Part shown: piece after piece, positions 21,779 through 30,620 of the stretch
Layout: each line of letters starts with the position of its first letter
Position numbering within the stretch: the stretch's first letter is position 1
DNA from: Gallionellales bacterium RIFCSPLOWO2_02_FULL_59_110
GTDB taxonomy: Bacteria; Pseudomonadota; Gammaproteobacteria; Burkholderiales; Gallionellaceae
Reading direction: 5' to 3'
DNA length: 52,227 bases
NCBI GenBank assembly: GCA_001801215.1
Contig: MGXA01000049.1
Location: forward strand, 1 to 52,227
Program-made: the position numbers and the translations under genes
Notes under the pieces: generated by a model
Database searches by the model: none
The model's input: the letters and a program-made list of their open reading frames with translations, nothing else
What the model was told of the DNA's origin: nothing

Positions 21779-22519
21779 ATGCAAGGCAAAGTGATATTGG
21801 TGACCGGAAGTGCAAAACGGGTTGGCGCGGCAATTTCCCGCCGCCTGCACGGGACAGGCGCGAATATAGCGTTGCATTACCGCTCATCTGCACGCGAGGC
21901 GCTGGATCTGCGCGACGAATTGAACGCGCTCCGCCCGGATAGCGTAACGGCGTATCAGGCGGATTTGCTCGACCTGGCGGTGCTGCCCTCGCTGGTGGAC
22001 CGGGTCATCGAAAGATTCGGGCGGCTGGATGCGCTGGTCAACAACGCTTCGAGTTTTTACGCCACGCCGCTCGCCGAAGTGAACGAACAGCAGTGGCATG
22101 ACCTGCTCGGCACCAATCTGCGTGCGCCGCTGTTCCTCGCGCAGGCGGCAGCAGCCGAATTGCGCCGCCATCACGGCTGCATCGTGAACATCGCGGATAT
22201 CCATGCCGAGCGCCCGATGCACGGGCATCTGCTATACAGCGTGGCCAAGGCCGGGCTGGCCGCGCTGACCCGCGCCCTGGCACAGGAGATGGCGCCGCAG
22301 GTGCGCGTCAACGCCGTCGCGCCGGGCGTGATCATGTGGCCGGAGAACGCGGCTTGGATGGATGATGAACAGCGCCGCAAAATCGTCGCACATACGCTGC
22401 TCAAGCGCGAAGGCGAACCCGACGACATCGCCAGAACCGTGGCCTTCCTGATTCAGGATGCGCCTTATGTTACCGGGCAAATTATCGCCGTCGATGGCGG
22501 CAGAAGTGTCAACATTTAA
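21779..22519 (+). CDS. Short-chain dehydrogenase, pteridine reductase type
   Basis: This 246-residue SDR has the NADP-binding TGSAKRVGAAI at about residues 9-19, with Arg in the Gly-rich loop as in pteridine reductases. NNAS follows near 85-88, and the catalytic YSVAK is near 152. IADIHAERPMHGH replaces the usual Ser segment, a feature of FolM/PTR1-like enzymes. It may reduce dihydropterin to tetrahydropterin; the substrate is inferred. ttcA starts 12 bases downstream. Confidence 0.82.
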   Translation: MQGKVILVTGSAKRVGAAISRRLHGTGANIALHYRSSAREALDLRDELNALRPDSVTAYQADLLDLAVLPSLVDRVIERFGRLDALVNNASSFYATPLAEVNEQQWHDLLGTNLRAPLFLAQAAAAELRRHHGCIVNIADIHAERPMHGHLLYSVAKAGLAALTRALAQEMAPQVRVNAVAPGVIMWPENAAWMDDEQRRKIVAHTLLKREGEPDDIARTVAFLIQDAPYVTGQIIAVDGGRSVNI

Positions 22520-22531
22520 ACTGGAAGTTTC

Positions 22532-23392
22532 ATGAACGACATCGCACAGCCTATCCATTTCGAGCGCCACTCCACCAACTTCAACCGCCTCAAGGGGCGG
22601 CTCGAACACCAGGTCGGCAAGGCGATCGCCGACTTCAACATGATCGAAAACGGCGACAGCGTGATGGTCTGCCTGTCCGGCGGCAAGGATTCTCACGCCC
22701 TGCTCGACATCCTGCTCACCTTGCGCAAGCGCGCGCCGATCGATTTCCGCATCGTCGCGATGAATCTCGACCAGAAACAGCCGGGCTTCCCGGAAGAAGT
22801 GCTGCCGGAATATCTCAAGTCCATCGGCGTGGAATACCACATCGAAAACCAGGACACCTACTCCATCGTCAAGGAAAAAATTCCCGAGGGCAAGACCACC
22901 TGCTCGCTGTGCTCGCGGCTGCGGCGCGGCATCATCTACCGCGTCGCGCACGAGCTCGGCGCGAACAAGATCGCGCTCGGGCACCACCGCGACGACATGA
23001 TCGAGACCCTGTTCCTCAACATGTTCTTCGGCGGCAAGCTCAAGGCGATGCCGCCCAAGCTGGTCACCGACAAGGGCGACCATATCGTGATCCGCCCGCT
23101 GGCCTATTGCGCGGAGAAGGACATCGCCCGCTACGCGCGCGGCATGGGATTCCCGATCATCCCGTGCAACCTGTGCGGCTCGCAGGAGAACATGCAGCGC
23201 AAGACCATCAAGAAGATGCTCGCCGCATGGGAGCTCGAATATCCGGGGCGCAGTCAGACCATCTTCACCGCGATGCAGAACGTCAAGCCGTCACACTTGC
23301 TGGACAGCGGCCTGTTCGATTTCAGGAATCTTAAAATCGGCGACAAAGTAATAGAAGGCGACATAGCCTTCGACGACGAATCGGCTTGCTGA
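22532..23392 (+). CDS. ttcA: tRNA 2-thiocytidine synthetase TtcA
   Basis: This 286-residue enzyme thiolates cytidine 32 of certain tRNAs using an iron-sulfur cluster. The PP-loop SGGKDS is at residues 49-54 and the cluster Cys pair CSLC at 124-127, with a third Cys in [14 protein letters not shown]. The segment [20 protein letters not shown] is characteristic. It probably shares a transcript with the upstream SDR gene. Confidence 0.97.
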   Translation: MNDIAQPIHFERHSTNFNRLKGRLEHQVGKAIADFNMIENGDSVMVCLSGGKDSHALLDILLTLRKRAPIDFRIVAMNLDQKQPGFPEEVLPEYLKSIGVEYHIENQDTYSIVKEKIPEGKTTCSLCSRLRRGIIYRVAHELGANKIALGHHRDDMIETLFLNMFFGGKLKAMPPKLVTDKGDHIVIRPLAYCAEKDIARYARGMGFPIIPCNLCGSQENMQRKTIKKMLAAWELEYPGRSQTIFTAMQNVKPSHLLDSGLFDFRNLKIGDKVIEGDIAFDDESAC

Positions 23393-23431
23393 TTGTCCGG
23401 TTTCGTAGCGCCTTCACCGGAATGGCGATGT

Positions 23432-23893
23432 TCAGAGTGGCGCAGGATCCACAGCGATCTTGAAGATTGCCTTGCGCACTTGGCCGCTGCTGACCAGAGG
23501 CGCATGCGCATCCTCCGGAAAGAAGATGCAGAATGCACCGGGCGGCGTGACGATCCACGATACGGGGGCGTCGCGGAAAAACTGGATGTCCTTCTCCTCG
23601 CTGTAATCGCTCACCGGCTGCGTACAATCCGCCAGCGGCTTCCAGCCCATCTCATCGCTACCCTCCAGCACCAGCTGGAGGTCGATGTAACGCCGGTGGC
23701 ATTCCAGCTTTGCCGCTTCGCGTGCGCGCCCCGGCACGCTTTCCACGATGACGAACAGTTGTTTCTCGATGATGGAATAACGTCCCGGCGCAAGCACCAG
23801 CAGATCGGTGTTGCGCATGTAGTCGAAGGCACGCATGAATAATGGATGCAACTCGGCGTAGCGGTCAGCGTTGGCGGGGGTTGAGAAGATCAT
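23432..23893 (-). CDS. YhcH/YjgK/YiaL-family protein
   Basis: This 153-residue protein fits the YhcH/YjgK/YiaL (DUF386) cupin-like family: LAPGRYSIIEKQLFVIVE, ECHRRYIDLQLVLEG with its metal-ligand-type His, and FFPEDAHAPLV. Family members are linked to sugar and sialic-acid catabolism, but no such genes are nearby. It faces ttcA convergently, with 39 bases between the stops. Confidence 0.88.
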   Translation of the reverse strand: MIFSTPANADRYAELHPLFMRAFDYMRNTDLLVLAPGRYSIIEKQLFVIVESVPGRAREAAKLECHRRYIDLQLVLEGSDEMGWKPLADCTQPVSDYSEEKDIQFFRDAPVSWIVTPPGAFCIFFPEDAHAPLVSSGQVRKAIFKIAVDPAPL

Positions 23894-23932
23894 GTTGTCT
23901 GATTTGCATACACAGTTTTCGGATCGAGGCGA

Positions 23933-25108
23933 TCAGCACCCCACCCAGCGATCCCTGCCACTTTCCTTGGCCTGGTACATGCGCTGATCGGCGATTTCGA
24001 CCAGCTCCCGGCTGTCCTTGACGCCATCCGCCAATCTTTCCGAAAGACCGTAACTTGCCGTCACCGGCGTACCATCCGGGCGCTGCCCCAGGCCGTTGGC
24101 GCGCAGCCGCTCCAGCATCGCAACGGCGGAGGGGCAATCGGTGTTGGGAAGAATGACAAGGAACTCCTCGCCCCCCCAGCGCACCAATGCATCGCCGCCA
24201 CGCAATGCGCTGCGTATCGCATCGACAGCGGTTATCAATACCCGGTCGCCGGCATCGTGCCCATAGCTATCGTTGACCGATTTGAAATTGTCGATATCCG
24301 CAAACACTGCGGTCAACGGCGACCCGTTGCGCTCGGCAATGCTGAACTGGAGATCGAACATTTCTTCGCCGCTGGCACGGTTAAAACATCGTGTCAGAGG
24401 GTCGTGGTTGGCCTGGCGCACCAACGCAGTCATGAAGGCCAGTTGACTCATGCTGGCCAGCGTGGCGGTGGCGGCAATCAGCATCAGCAGCCAGAAAGCA
24501 CCAAGATGCGTGTTCCAGTTCATCTGGTTCATCTGTATTACCGCCACTATGGCCGAAGACAACAGCACCGGCATGGAAAACACCGCACCTTCCACTGCGG
24601 TCAGCGGAAACATGCTTAACCCCGCTACCAGCACAAACGGCAGAAAAGCGTAGCCGGAAGCAATAACCGCCGCCCCTCCTTCACCATTTAAATTAGATAG
24701 CAGCAGATGAGAATAAATGAAAAACAGCGTCGGAATGATGAACATGATGGCAAGAGCCCGGTAGGCATCTTTCATGTGCGGCGACCCCCGGTATGACATG
24801 GCCAGCACGGCAAAAGCCAACGTGGTCACCAGCCGCCCTCCCGCCAGCGTAATGGACAACGGCGCCTCGAACGCCAGAAAATCCACAATTATCCATAATG
24901 GGGTCAGCGCCGCAAACAACGCAGAGATCAGCCTCACCCTGGAGATAATCAGTTCGGCGCGGTATCTGACCAGCAAAGGCGGGTGAGCTAGCGGGTGCAG
25001 CAACAAGGAAAACGATTCGCTGGAAACATTTGCGAGCAATCGCGTCGCAATCAAATTCAGGAACCGGGTAAACATCTGCATGGCAATCTCGCTCTTCTCG
25101 AGCGCCAT
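23933..25108 (-). CDS. Membrane diguanylate cyclase (GGDEF domain)
   Basis: This 391-residue protein has about six N-terminal TM helices (roughly residues 55-225) acting as a membrane sensor of unknown input. A C-terminal GGDEF domain makes cyclic di-GMP from GTP. The active-site motif is GGEEF, preceded by the substrate-binding DIDNFKSVNDSYGH. An inhibitory RxxD site, RGGD, lies exactly five residues before GGEEF, so product feedback inhibition is likely. GAGG upstream of the ATG supports the start. No EAL domain is attached. The link to type IV pili 10 kb away is only suggestive. Confidence 0.92.
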   Translation of the reverse strand: MALEKSEIAMQMFTRFLNLIATRLLANVSSESFSLLLHPLAHPPLLVRYRAELIISRVRLISALFAALTPLWIIVDFLAFEAPLSITLAGGRLVTTLAFAVLAMSYRGSPHMKDAYRALAIMFIIPTLFFIYSHLLLSNLNGEGGAAVIASGYAFLPFVLVAGLSMFPLTAVEGAVFSMPVLLSSAIVAVIQMNQMNWNTHLGAFWLLMLIAATATLASMSQLAFMTALVRQANHDPLTRCFNRASGEEMFDLQFSIAERNGSPLTAVFADIDNFKSVNDSYGHDAGDRVLITAVDAIRSALRGGDALVRWGGEEFLVILPNTDCPSAVAMLERLRANGLGQRPDGTPVTASYGLSERLADGVKDSRELVEIADQRMYQAKESGRDRWVGC

Positions 25109-25118
25109 TATGACAGCC

Positions 25119-26456
25119 TCACAGGAACCGCGCCACCATTCCCTTCGTCAACATGTACTGCAACGGAATGCGCACGCGATGCCCGCTCCCCGGTGCGGTG
25201 GTAATGGTTTCGCCTTCAAGGCTGTGCATCTCGGTGAGTTCGACGATGCGGTTGCCGGAGGGGTGAATGATTTCGAGTTTGTCGCCGACCTGAAATTTGT
25301 TTTTCACGTCGATCTCGGCGATGCCCTTATTCCAGCTCACGATATCGCCGACATATTGCTGGCGGAAGCTCTCCGAGTGGCCGCGCAGGTAGTTCTGCTG
25401 CTCGTGGGTATGGTGGCGTTCGTAGAAGCCGTCGGTGTAGCCGCGGCTCGCCAGCGCATCCAGCGCGCCGAGCAAGCTGAAGTTGAACGGGCGCCCCGCA
25501 GCGGCATCGTCGATGGCCTGCCGGTACACCTGCGCGGTGCGCGCGACGTAATATATCGACTTGGTGCGGCCTTCGACTTTCAGCGAATCGACGCCGATCT
25601 TAACCAGCCTCTCGACATGCTCCACCGCGCGCAAATCCTTCGAGTTCATGATGTAGGTGCCGTGCTCGTCCTCCAGCACCGGCATCAGCTCGTCCGGATG
25701 ATCGTGGCGCGAGATCAGGTACGCGCGGTCGGCTAGCGGATGGCGCGGCTGCGAACCACAATCCGACAAGGCGCTCTCGCTCAAGGCTTTGTCGAAGTCA
25801 AAATCGATCTTTTGAATATCGCCGGCTCCGTCCTCGACCGCGTTGTCCACCTTGTAATCCCAGCGGCAGGAGTTGGTGCAGGTGCCCTGGTTGGCGTCGC
25901 GGTGGTTGAAGTAGCCGGACAGCAGGCAGCGCCCGGAATAGGCGATACACAGCGCGCCGTGGATGAACACTTCCAGTTCGATGTCCGGGCACTGCTGGCG
26001 GATCTCCTCGATTTCGTCCAGCGACAGTTCGCGCGACAGGATCACGCGCGACAAACCGAGCGATTGCCAGAATTTCACCGCCGCGTAATTGACGGTGTTG
26101 GCTTGCACCGAGAGGTGGATTTGCATTTCCGGCCAGCGCTCGCGCACCATCGCGATCAGGCCCGGATCGGCCATGATCAGCGCGTCCGGCCGCATCTCGA
26201 TCACCGGCTCCATGTCCGCCATGTAGGTCTTCACCTTGGCGTTGTGCGGCATCAGGTTGCTGGCGACGAACAATTTTTTGCCGAGCGCATGGGCTTCCCG
26301 AATACCGGTGCGCAGCTCTTCCAGCCGGAATTCGTTGTTGCGCGCGCGCAGGGAATAGCGCGGCTGGCCGGCGTACACCGCGTCCGCGCCGAAGGCGTAA
26401 GCGGTGCGCATTTTCTCCAGTGTGCCGGCGGGCAATAAGAGTTCGGGAGATTTCAT
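25119..26456 (-). CDS. U32-family tRNA hydroxylation protein (YegQ/TrhP type)
   Basis: This 445-residue protein starts MKSPELLLPAGTLEKMRTA and contains EVFIHGALCIAYSGRCLLSGYF and NQGTCTNSCRWDY. These hold the conserved Cys residues of the U32 family, thought to bind an iron-sulfur cluster. E. coli YegQ (TrhP) is needed for 5-hydroxyuridine at tRNA position 34, so the older peptidase label is probably wrong. The ATG at 26456 matches the family start. It follows metF on the same strand after a palindromic repeat. Confidence 0.9.
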   Translation of the reverse strand: MKSPELLLPAGTLEKMRTAYAFGADAVYAGQPRYSLRARNNEFRLEELRTGIREAHALGKKLFVASNLMPHNAKVKTYMADMEPVIEMRPDALIMADPGLIAMVRERWPEMQIHLSVQANTVNYAAVKFWQSLGLSRVILSRELSLDEIEEIRQQCPDIELEVFIHGALCIAYSGRCLLSGYFNHRDANQGTCTNSCRWDYKVDNAVEDGAGDIQKIDFDFDKALSESALSDCGSQPRHPLADRAYLISRHDHPDELMPVLEDEHGTYIMNSKDLRAVEHVERLVKIGVDSLKVEGRTKSIYYVARTAQVYRQAIDDAAAGRPFNFSLLGALDALASRGYTDGFYERHHTHEQQNYLRGHSESFRQQYVGDIVSWNKGIAEIDVKNKFQVGDKLEIIHPSGNRIVELTEMHSLEGETITTAPGSGHRVRIPLQYMLTKGMVARFL

Positions 26457-26462
26457 CGTGCT

Positions 26463-26519
26463 TACCCTCTCCCTAACCCGCTTCCGCAAGCGGGAGTGGG
26501 TGGGCGAAGGCCCGGAGAG
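26463..26519. repeat. Palindromic repeat between metF and the U32 gene
   Basis: CCCTCTCCCT near 26465 and GGAGAGGGAG near 26514 bracket an inner hairpin CCCGCTT-CCGC-AAGCGGG (about 26477-26494). It resembles the CCCTCTCCC palindromes found elsewhere in this window. It could act as a processing or attenuation site between metF and the next gene. Confidence 0.6.
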
Positions 26520-26528
26520 GGAGCGCCA

Positions 26529-27359
26529 TCAAAGCCCCAGCCGCTTCCAGATTTCCAGCGATGGCGCAGCCTGGTTCAGCGTATAGAAATGCAGCCCCGG
26601 CGCGCCGCCCGCGAGCAGTTTTTCGCAGAGTTCGGTGACCACATCCAGGCCAAAAGCCTGCACCGACTCGCTGTCGTCGCCGAAGCCTTCCAGCGTCTTG
26701 CGCAACCAGCGCGGAATCTCGGCGCCGCAGGTATCGGAGAAGCGCGCCAGTTGCGAAAATCTCCCGATGGGCATGATGCCGGGCACGATGGGGATGGTAA
26801 CGCCCAGCCTGCGGCATTCATCGACGAAATGAAAGTAGCCGTCGGCGTTGTAGAAATATTGGGTAATCGCCGAATTCGCGCCTGCGGCTGCTTTGCGCTT
26901 GAAGTTAAGAATGTCGTCGCGCGCCGATCTGGCTTGTGGGTGAAACTCGGGGTAGGCCGCCACTTCGATGTGGAAGTGCTCGCCGGTCTGCGCGCGGATG
27001 AACGACACCAGTTCGTTGGCATACTGGAACTCGCCGGTGCTCGCCATGCCGGAGGGCAGGTCACCGCGCAGCGCCACAATGCGCTTGATGCCGAGCTGTT
27101 TGTAAGTTTGCAGGATGGCGCGAATATTTTCACGCGTCGATCCCACACAGGATAGATGCGGCGCAACCTCGAGGTTCTCCGCCTTGATCTGCTGCACGAT
27201 TTCCAGGCTGCGTTCCTGCGTGGAGCCGCCCGCGCCGAAGGTTACGGAAAAAAAATCCGGGTGGAGCGCCGCCAGCTGCAAGCGCGTAGCAGCAAGTTTT
27301 TCCACCCCTTCCGGCGTGTGCGGCGGATAAAATTCGAAACTGAAAAGCGGTTTATTCAT
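26529..27359 (-). CDS. metF: 5,10-Methylenetetrahydrofolate reductase
   Basis: This 276-residue flavoenzyme makes 5-methyl-tetrahydrofolate for methionine synthesis. FSFEFYPPHTPEG near the N-terminus carries the catalytic Glu, and VALRGDLPSG and ITQYFYNAD are FAD and substrate segments. ATG at 27359 overlaps the stop of the upstream holin-like gene by four bases. It closes the SAM cycle with ahcY in the same operon, and both are probably under the upstream SAH riboswitch. Confidence 0.96.
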   Translation of the reverse strand: MNKPLFSFEFYPPHTPEGVEKLAATRLQLAALHPDFFSVTFGAGGSTQERSLEIVQQIKAENLEVAPHLSCVGSTRENIRAILQTYKQLGIKRIVALRGDLPSGMASTGEFQYANELVSFIRAQTGEHFHIEVAAYPEFHPQARSARDDILNFKRKAAAGANSAITQYFYNADGYFHFVDECRRLGVTIPIVPGIMPIGRFSQLARFSDTCGAEIPRWLRKTLEGFGDDSESVQAFGLDVVTELCEKLLAGGAPGLHFYTLNQAAPSLEIWKRLGL

Positions 27360-27709
27360 GATTTCCTTATGAGTTGCGCGGCTGCCGCAGACAGCGCCCA
27401 TGAAAAAATACTGTATAAGAGTGCGCCGAGCACGCCATACCAGAAGCTGTCCACGACGAAGTCCTTGAGCACCGAGCCGACGAACCAGAACAGCAGGCCG
27501 TTGATGACGAAGATGAACAGCCCCAGAGTGAGCAGCGTGACCGGCAGCGTGAGCAGCAGCAACAGCGGGCGGATCAGCGTGTTGACCAGACCGAGGAAAA
27601 ATGCTGCGATCATCGCATCGATGAAACTGTCCAGATGGATGCCGGGCACGAAATTCGCCACGGCCAGCAAGGCCAGCGCATTCAACACCCAGATCAGGAT
27701 GAGTCGCAT
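27356..27709 (-). CDS. Four-TM protein of the phage holin superfamily IV type
   Basis: This 117-residue very hydrophobic protein has four predicted TM helices (about residues 2-20, 28-48, 54-78 and 88-110) and the family pattern NTLIRPLLLLLTLPVTLLTLG. Such proteins are labelled phage holin by homology, yet they are chromosomal and commonly sit between ahcY and metF in betaproteobacteria. There is no prophage here. It overlaps metF by four bases, so it is co-translated with SAM-cycle genes; its role is unknown. Confidence 0.85.
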   Translation of the reverse strand: MRLILIWVLNALALLAVANFVPGIHLDSFIDAMIAAFFLGLVNTLIRPLLLLLTLPVTLLTLGLFIFVINGLLFWFVGSVLKDFVVDSFWYGVLGALLYSIFSWALSAAAAQLIRKS

Positions 27710-27717
27710 TAGTTAGA

Positions 27718-27804
27718 TTGCGGATTGCAGATTGCGGAATGCGGATTGAAAAACCTGCATTTCCAGATCATCATTCCGCACTCCGCATTCCTCATTCCGC
27801 ACTC
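27718..27804. repeat. Short inverted and direct GCGGAATGCGG repeats
   Basis: The gap between ahcY and the holin-like gene carries ATTGCGGATTGCAGATTGCG-type units on one side and their inverse (CATTCCGCACTCCGCATTCC) on the other. It can fold into a long imperfect hairpin within the ahcY-metF transcript and may modulate downstream expression. Confidence 0.6.
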
Positions 27805-27808
27805 CCGA

Positions 27809-29212
27809 TCAGTAGCGATAATGCTCCGACTTATATGGCCCCTGCTTCGGCACGCCAATATAGGCGGCCTGCTGGTCGGTCAATTCGCTCAACTGCGCGT
27901 TGAGCTTGGTCAGTTGCAGGCGCGCCACCTTCTCGTCCAGATGCTTGGGCAGGGTGTAGACACCGACCGGATAGTCCTTGGTGCGGGTAAACAGCTCGAT
28001 CTGTGCGATGGTCTGGTTGGCGAACGATGAGGACATCACGTAGGACGGATGACCGGTGCCGCAGCCAAGGTTCACCAGGCGGCCCTTCGCGAGAAGGATA
28101 ATTCTTTTTCCATCGGGGAAGATCACGTGATCGACCTGCGGCTTGATCTCTTCCCACTGGTATTTTTCGACGGAGGCGACGTCGATTTCGTTGTCGAAAT
28201 GGCCGATGTTGCACACGATGGCCTGGTCTTTCATCTTGGCCATATGGTCGTGGGTGATAACGTGAAAGTTGCCGGTACAGGTGACAAAGATGTCGGCCTT
28301 GTCGGCGGCGTATTCCATCGTCACGACGCGGTAGCCTTCCATCGCGGCCTGCAATGCGCAGATCGGGTCGACTTCGGTGACCCATACCTGCGCGGACAGC
28401 GCGCGCATCGCCTGTGCCGAGCCCTTGCCGACGTCGCCGTAACCGGCGATCAGCGCAACCTTGCCGGCGATCATCACGTCGGTGGCGCGCTTGATGCCGT
28501 CCACCAGCGATTCGCGGCAGCCGTACAGGTTATCGAACTTGGACTTGGTCACCGAGTCGTTGACGTTGATCGCGGGGAACTTCAGCTCGCCGCGCTCGTG
28601 CATCTGGTACAGGCGGTGCACGCCGGTGGTGGTCTCCTCGGTCACGCCCTTGATCTGCGCGAGGCGCGTCGAGTACCAGTTCTTGTCGGTGGCGAGCTTG
28701 GCCTTGATCGCGGCGAACAGGATGCGCTCTTCTTCGCTGCCCGGATTGGACAGCACTGAGATGTCTTTCTCGGCTCTGGCGCCGAGATGCAGCAGCAGCG
28801 TGGCGTCGCCGCCGTCGTCGAGGATCATGTTGGAATAGCCACCATCAGCCCATTCGAAGATGCGGTGGGTGTAATCCCAGTAGTCTTCGAGGGTTTCGCC
28901 CTTGACGGCGAACACCGCGATGCCGTCCTTGGCAATGGCGGCGGCAGCGTGGTCCTGGGTAGAGAAGATGTTGCACGATGCCCAGCGCACTTCCGCGCCG
29001 AGCGCGGTCAGCGTCTCGATCAGCACGGCGGTCTGGATGGTCATGTGCAGCGAGCCGGTGATGCGCGCGCCCTTGAGCGGCTGGCTCTTGGAGAATTCCT
29101 CGCGGATCGCCATCAGGCCGGGCATTTCGGTCTCGGCGATGGCGATTTCCTTGCGCCCCCAAGCTGCTAGGGAAAGGTCGGCGACTTTGCAATCGGTTAA
29201 AGTAGCGTTCAT
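27809..29212 (-). CDS. ahcY: S-adenosylhomocysteine hydrolase
   Basis: This 467-residue enzyme splits SAH to adenosine and homocysteine, relieving product inhibition of methyltransferases. The NAD-binding GYGDVGKG lies in the middle, [15 protein letters not shown] near the N-terminus, and the protein ends in the conserved EHYRY. The ATG at 29212 was chosen because GGAG lies upstream and [16 protein letters not shown] is the usual start. The leader is a SAH riboswitch, so SAH accumulation should raise expression. Confidence 0.98.
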   Translation of the reverse strand: MNATLTDCKVADLSLAAWGRKEIAIAETEMPGLMAIREEFSKSQPLKGARITGSLHMTIQTAVLIETLTALGAEVRWASCNIFSTQDHAAAAIAKDGIAVFAVKGETLEDYWDYTHRIFEWADGGYSNMILDDGGDATLLLHLGARAEKDISVLSNPGSEEERILFAAIKAKLATDKNWYSTRLAQIKGVTEETTTGVHRLYQMHERGELKFPAINVNDSVTKSKFDNLYGCRESLVDGIKRATDVMIAGKVALIAGYGDVGKGSAQAMRALSAQVWVTEVDPICALQAAMEGYRVVTMEYAADKADIFVTCTGNFHVITHDHMAKMKDQAIVCNIGHFDNEIDVASVEKYQWEEIKPQVDHVIFPDGKRIILLAKGRLVNLGCGTGHPSYVMSSSFANQTIAQIELFTRTKDYPVGVYTLPKHLDEKVARLQLTKLNAQLSELTDQQAAYIGVPKQGPYKSEHYRY

Positions 29213-29242
29213 AAAGCACTCCATTCATGAAGATTAATGAAT

Positions 29243-29310
29243 GGGTGCCGTTGGAACATCCGAGCCTGACGGAGGATTGACACTCAACCCCGCTGCAGCA
29301 CCCCTCGGAG
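29243..29310 (-). promoter_or_regulatory. SAH riboswitch upstream of ahcY
   Basis: On the minus strand the leader contains CTCCGAGGGGTGCTGCAGCG, then a hairpin GGGTTG/CAATCC, then TCAGGCTCGG, and finally AACGGCACCC. These match the conserved blocks of the SAH riboswitch. CCGAG pairs with CTCGG to form P1, and GGGTGC pairs with GCACCC to form the pseudoknot helix. It ends 30 bases before the ahcY ATG. Known members turn on ahcY-metF when SAH is high. Confidence 0.93.
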
Positions 29311-29317
29311 GCGGAGG

Positions 29318-29323
29318 ATTATA
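29318..29323 (-). promoter_or_regulatory. -10 element of the ahcY operon
   Basis: A perfect minus-strand TATAAT lies just upstream of the riboswitch and places initiation near 29311, so the aptamer would start almost at the transcript 5' end. No strong -35 is visible. Confidence 0.6.
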
Positions 29324-29379
29324 AACGTAAAAAGGATTTCTTGCCGCGCATGTCGATGCCGCGACGGACTGGGCGTGCG

Positions 29380-30522
29380 CTAAAAACTGGCAGGAATTTC
29401 TTCCACCGCGAAAATGCGGCGATGCTCGCGGATGGCATACCTGTCGGTCATGCCGGCAATATAGTCGGCAACTGCGCGCGCGCGATCCCGTTCCGCCAGC
29501 CCGACCGGCGGCTGAAATTGCGGCGGCAGCAGGCGCCCGTCCGCCATGAAGACACCAAACAGGTCGCTGATGATGCGCTGCGCCTTGATACCCATGCGCA
29601 TCACGCGATAGTGGCGGTACAGGTGGGTATGCAGAAAATTTTTCAGCGCACGCTGCCGCTCACGCATTTCCGGGCTGAAGAAAATCATCGCCGGCGCGCT
29701 GCGCACATCTTCCAGCGTGGCCGGCTGCCGCGCGGCGATATTGCTTTCGCTCTGCTGGATCAAATCGGTCACCAGCGCGTTGATCATGCGCCGCACAGTT
29801 TCATGCACCGCACGCCGCTCGGGCAGATCCGGATGGGCGCGGCGCACCTCCTGCAAATGCATCGCCACCAGCGGCACGGCTGCAAGCTGTTCGAGCGTAA
29901 TCAGGCCGGAACGCAGGCCGTCGTCCACGTCGTGATTGTTGTAGGCAATCTCGTCTGCAAGGTTGGCGATCTGCGCTTCCAACGAAGGCTGGCGGTTATG
30001 CAAAAAGCGCTCGCCCAACTCGCCGAGCCGCGCGGCATTGTCAGCAGAGCAATGTTTGAGGATGCCTTCGCGCGTCTCGAAGCACAGGTTCAGCCCGTCG
30101 AATTCCGCATAGCGCTCTTCCAGCATGTCCACCACGCGCAAAGATTGCAGGTTGTGCTCGAAACCGCCATAGGGTTTCATGCAGGCATTCAATGCATCCT
30201 GCCCGGCATGGCCGAACGGTGTATGCCCGAGATCGTGCGCCAGGGAAATCGCTTCGGCGAGATCCTCGTTCAGACGCAGACGGCGCGCGATGGAGCGTGC
30301 GATTTGCGCGACTTCGATGCTGTGGGTCAGGCGGGTGCGGAACAGGTCGCCCTCGTGATTCACGAAAACCTGGGTCTTGTATTCGAGGCGGCGAAATGCG
30401 TTGGAATGGATGATGCGGTCGCGGTCGCGCTGGAATTCACCGCGCGTATTCGGCGCGGTTTCCGCAATTTTTCGGCCGCGCGAGTTGGCTTCTCTGACGG
30501 CATAGGGAGCGAATTCATTCAT
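29380..30522 (-). CDS. dgt: dGTP triphosphohydrolase-like HD protein
   Basis: This 380-residue HD-superfamily enzyme is of the dNTPase type, removing triphosphate from deoxynucleotides. The first His is in [19 protein letters not shown], the HD pair in [15 protein letters not shown], and the last Asp in [16 protein letters not shown]. It follows aroB on the same strand, the usual betaproteobacterial order aroK-aroB-dgt. Substrate preference is not readable from the sequence. Confidence 0.93.
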   Translation of the reverse strand: MNEFAPYAVREANSRGRKIAETAPNTRGEFQRDRDRIIHSNAFRRLEYKTQVFVNHEGDLFRTRLTHSIEVAQIARSIARRLRLNEDLAEAISLAHDLGHTPFGHAGQDALNACMKPYGGFEHNLQSLRVVDMLEERYAEFDGLNLCFETREGILKHCSADNAARLGELGERFLHNRQPSLEAQIANLADEIAYNNHDVDDGLRSGLITLEQLAAVPLVAMHLQEVRRAHPDLPERRAVHETVRRMINALVTDLIQQSESNIAARQPATLEDVRSAPAMIFFSPEMRERQRALKNFLHTHLYRHYRVMRMGIKAQRIISDLFGVFMADGRLLPPQFQPPVGLAERDRARAVADYIAGMTDRYAIREHRRIFAVEEIPASF

Positions 30523-30540
30523 CCGAAAACCTCAATTCAA

Positions 30541-30598
30541 GCCACAGAGAACACAGAGAATGCGCTTGTCTCTCTGTGATCTCTGTGTCCTCTGTGGC
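30541..30598. repeat. Inverted repeat between aroB and dgt
   Basis: GCCACAGAGAACACAGAG (30541-30558) and CTCTGTGTCCTCTGTGGC (30581-30598) are inverted arms with one mismatch and a 22-base loop. This CCACAGAG.ACACAGAG type is a dispersed intergenic repeat in many proteobacteria. It could attenuate transcription between aroB and dgt. Confidence 0.75.
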
Positions 30599-30620
30599 CA
30601 AATGCTTTCTTCCAGAATTC

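Noticed and set aside
27356-27709. Prophage remnant indicated by a holin-like gene
   Set aside because: The gene is embedded in the ahcY-metF operon with no other phage genes or attachment sites.
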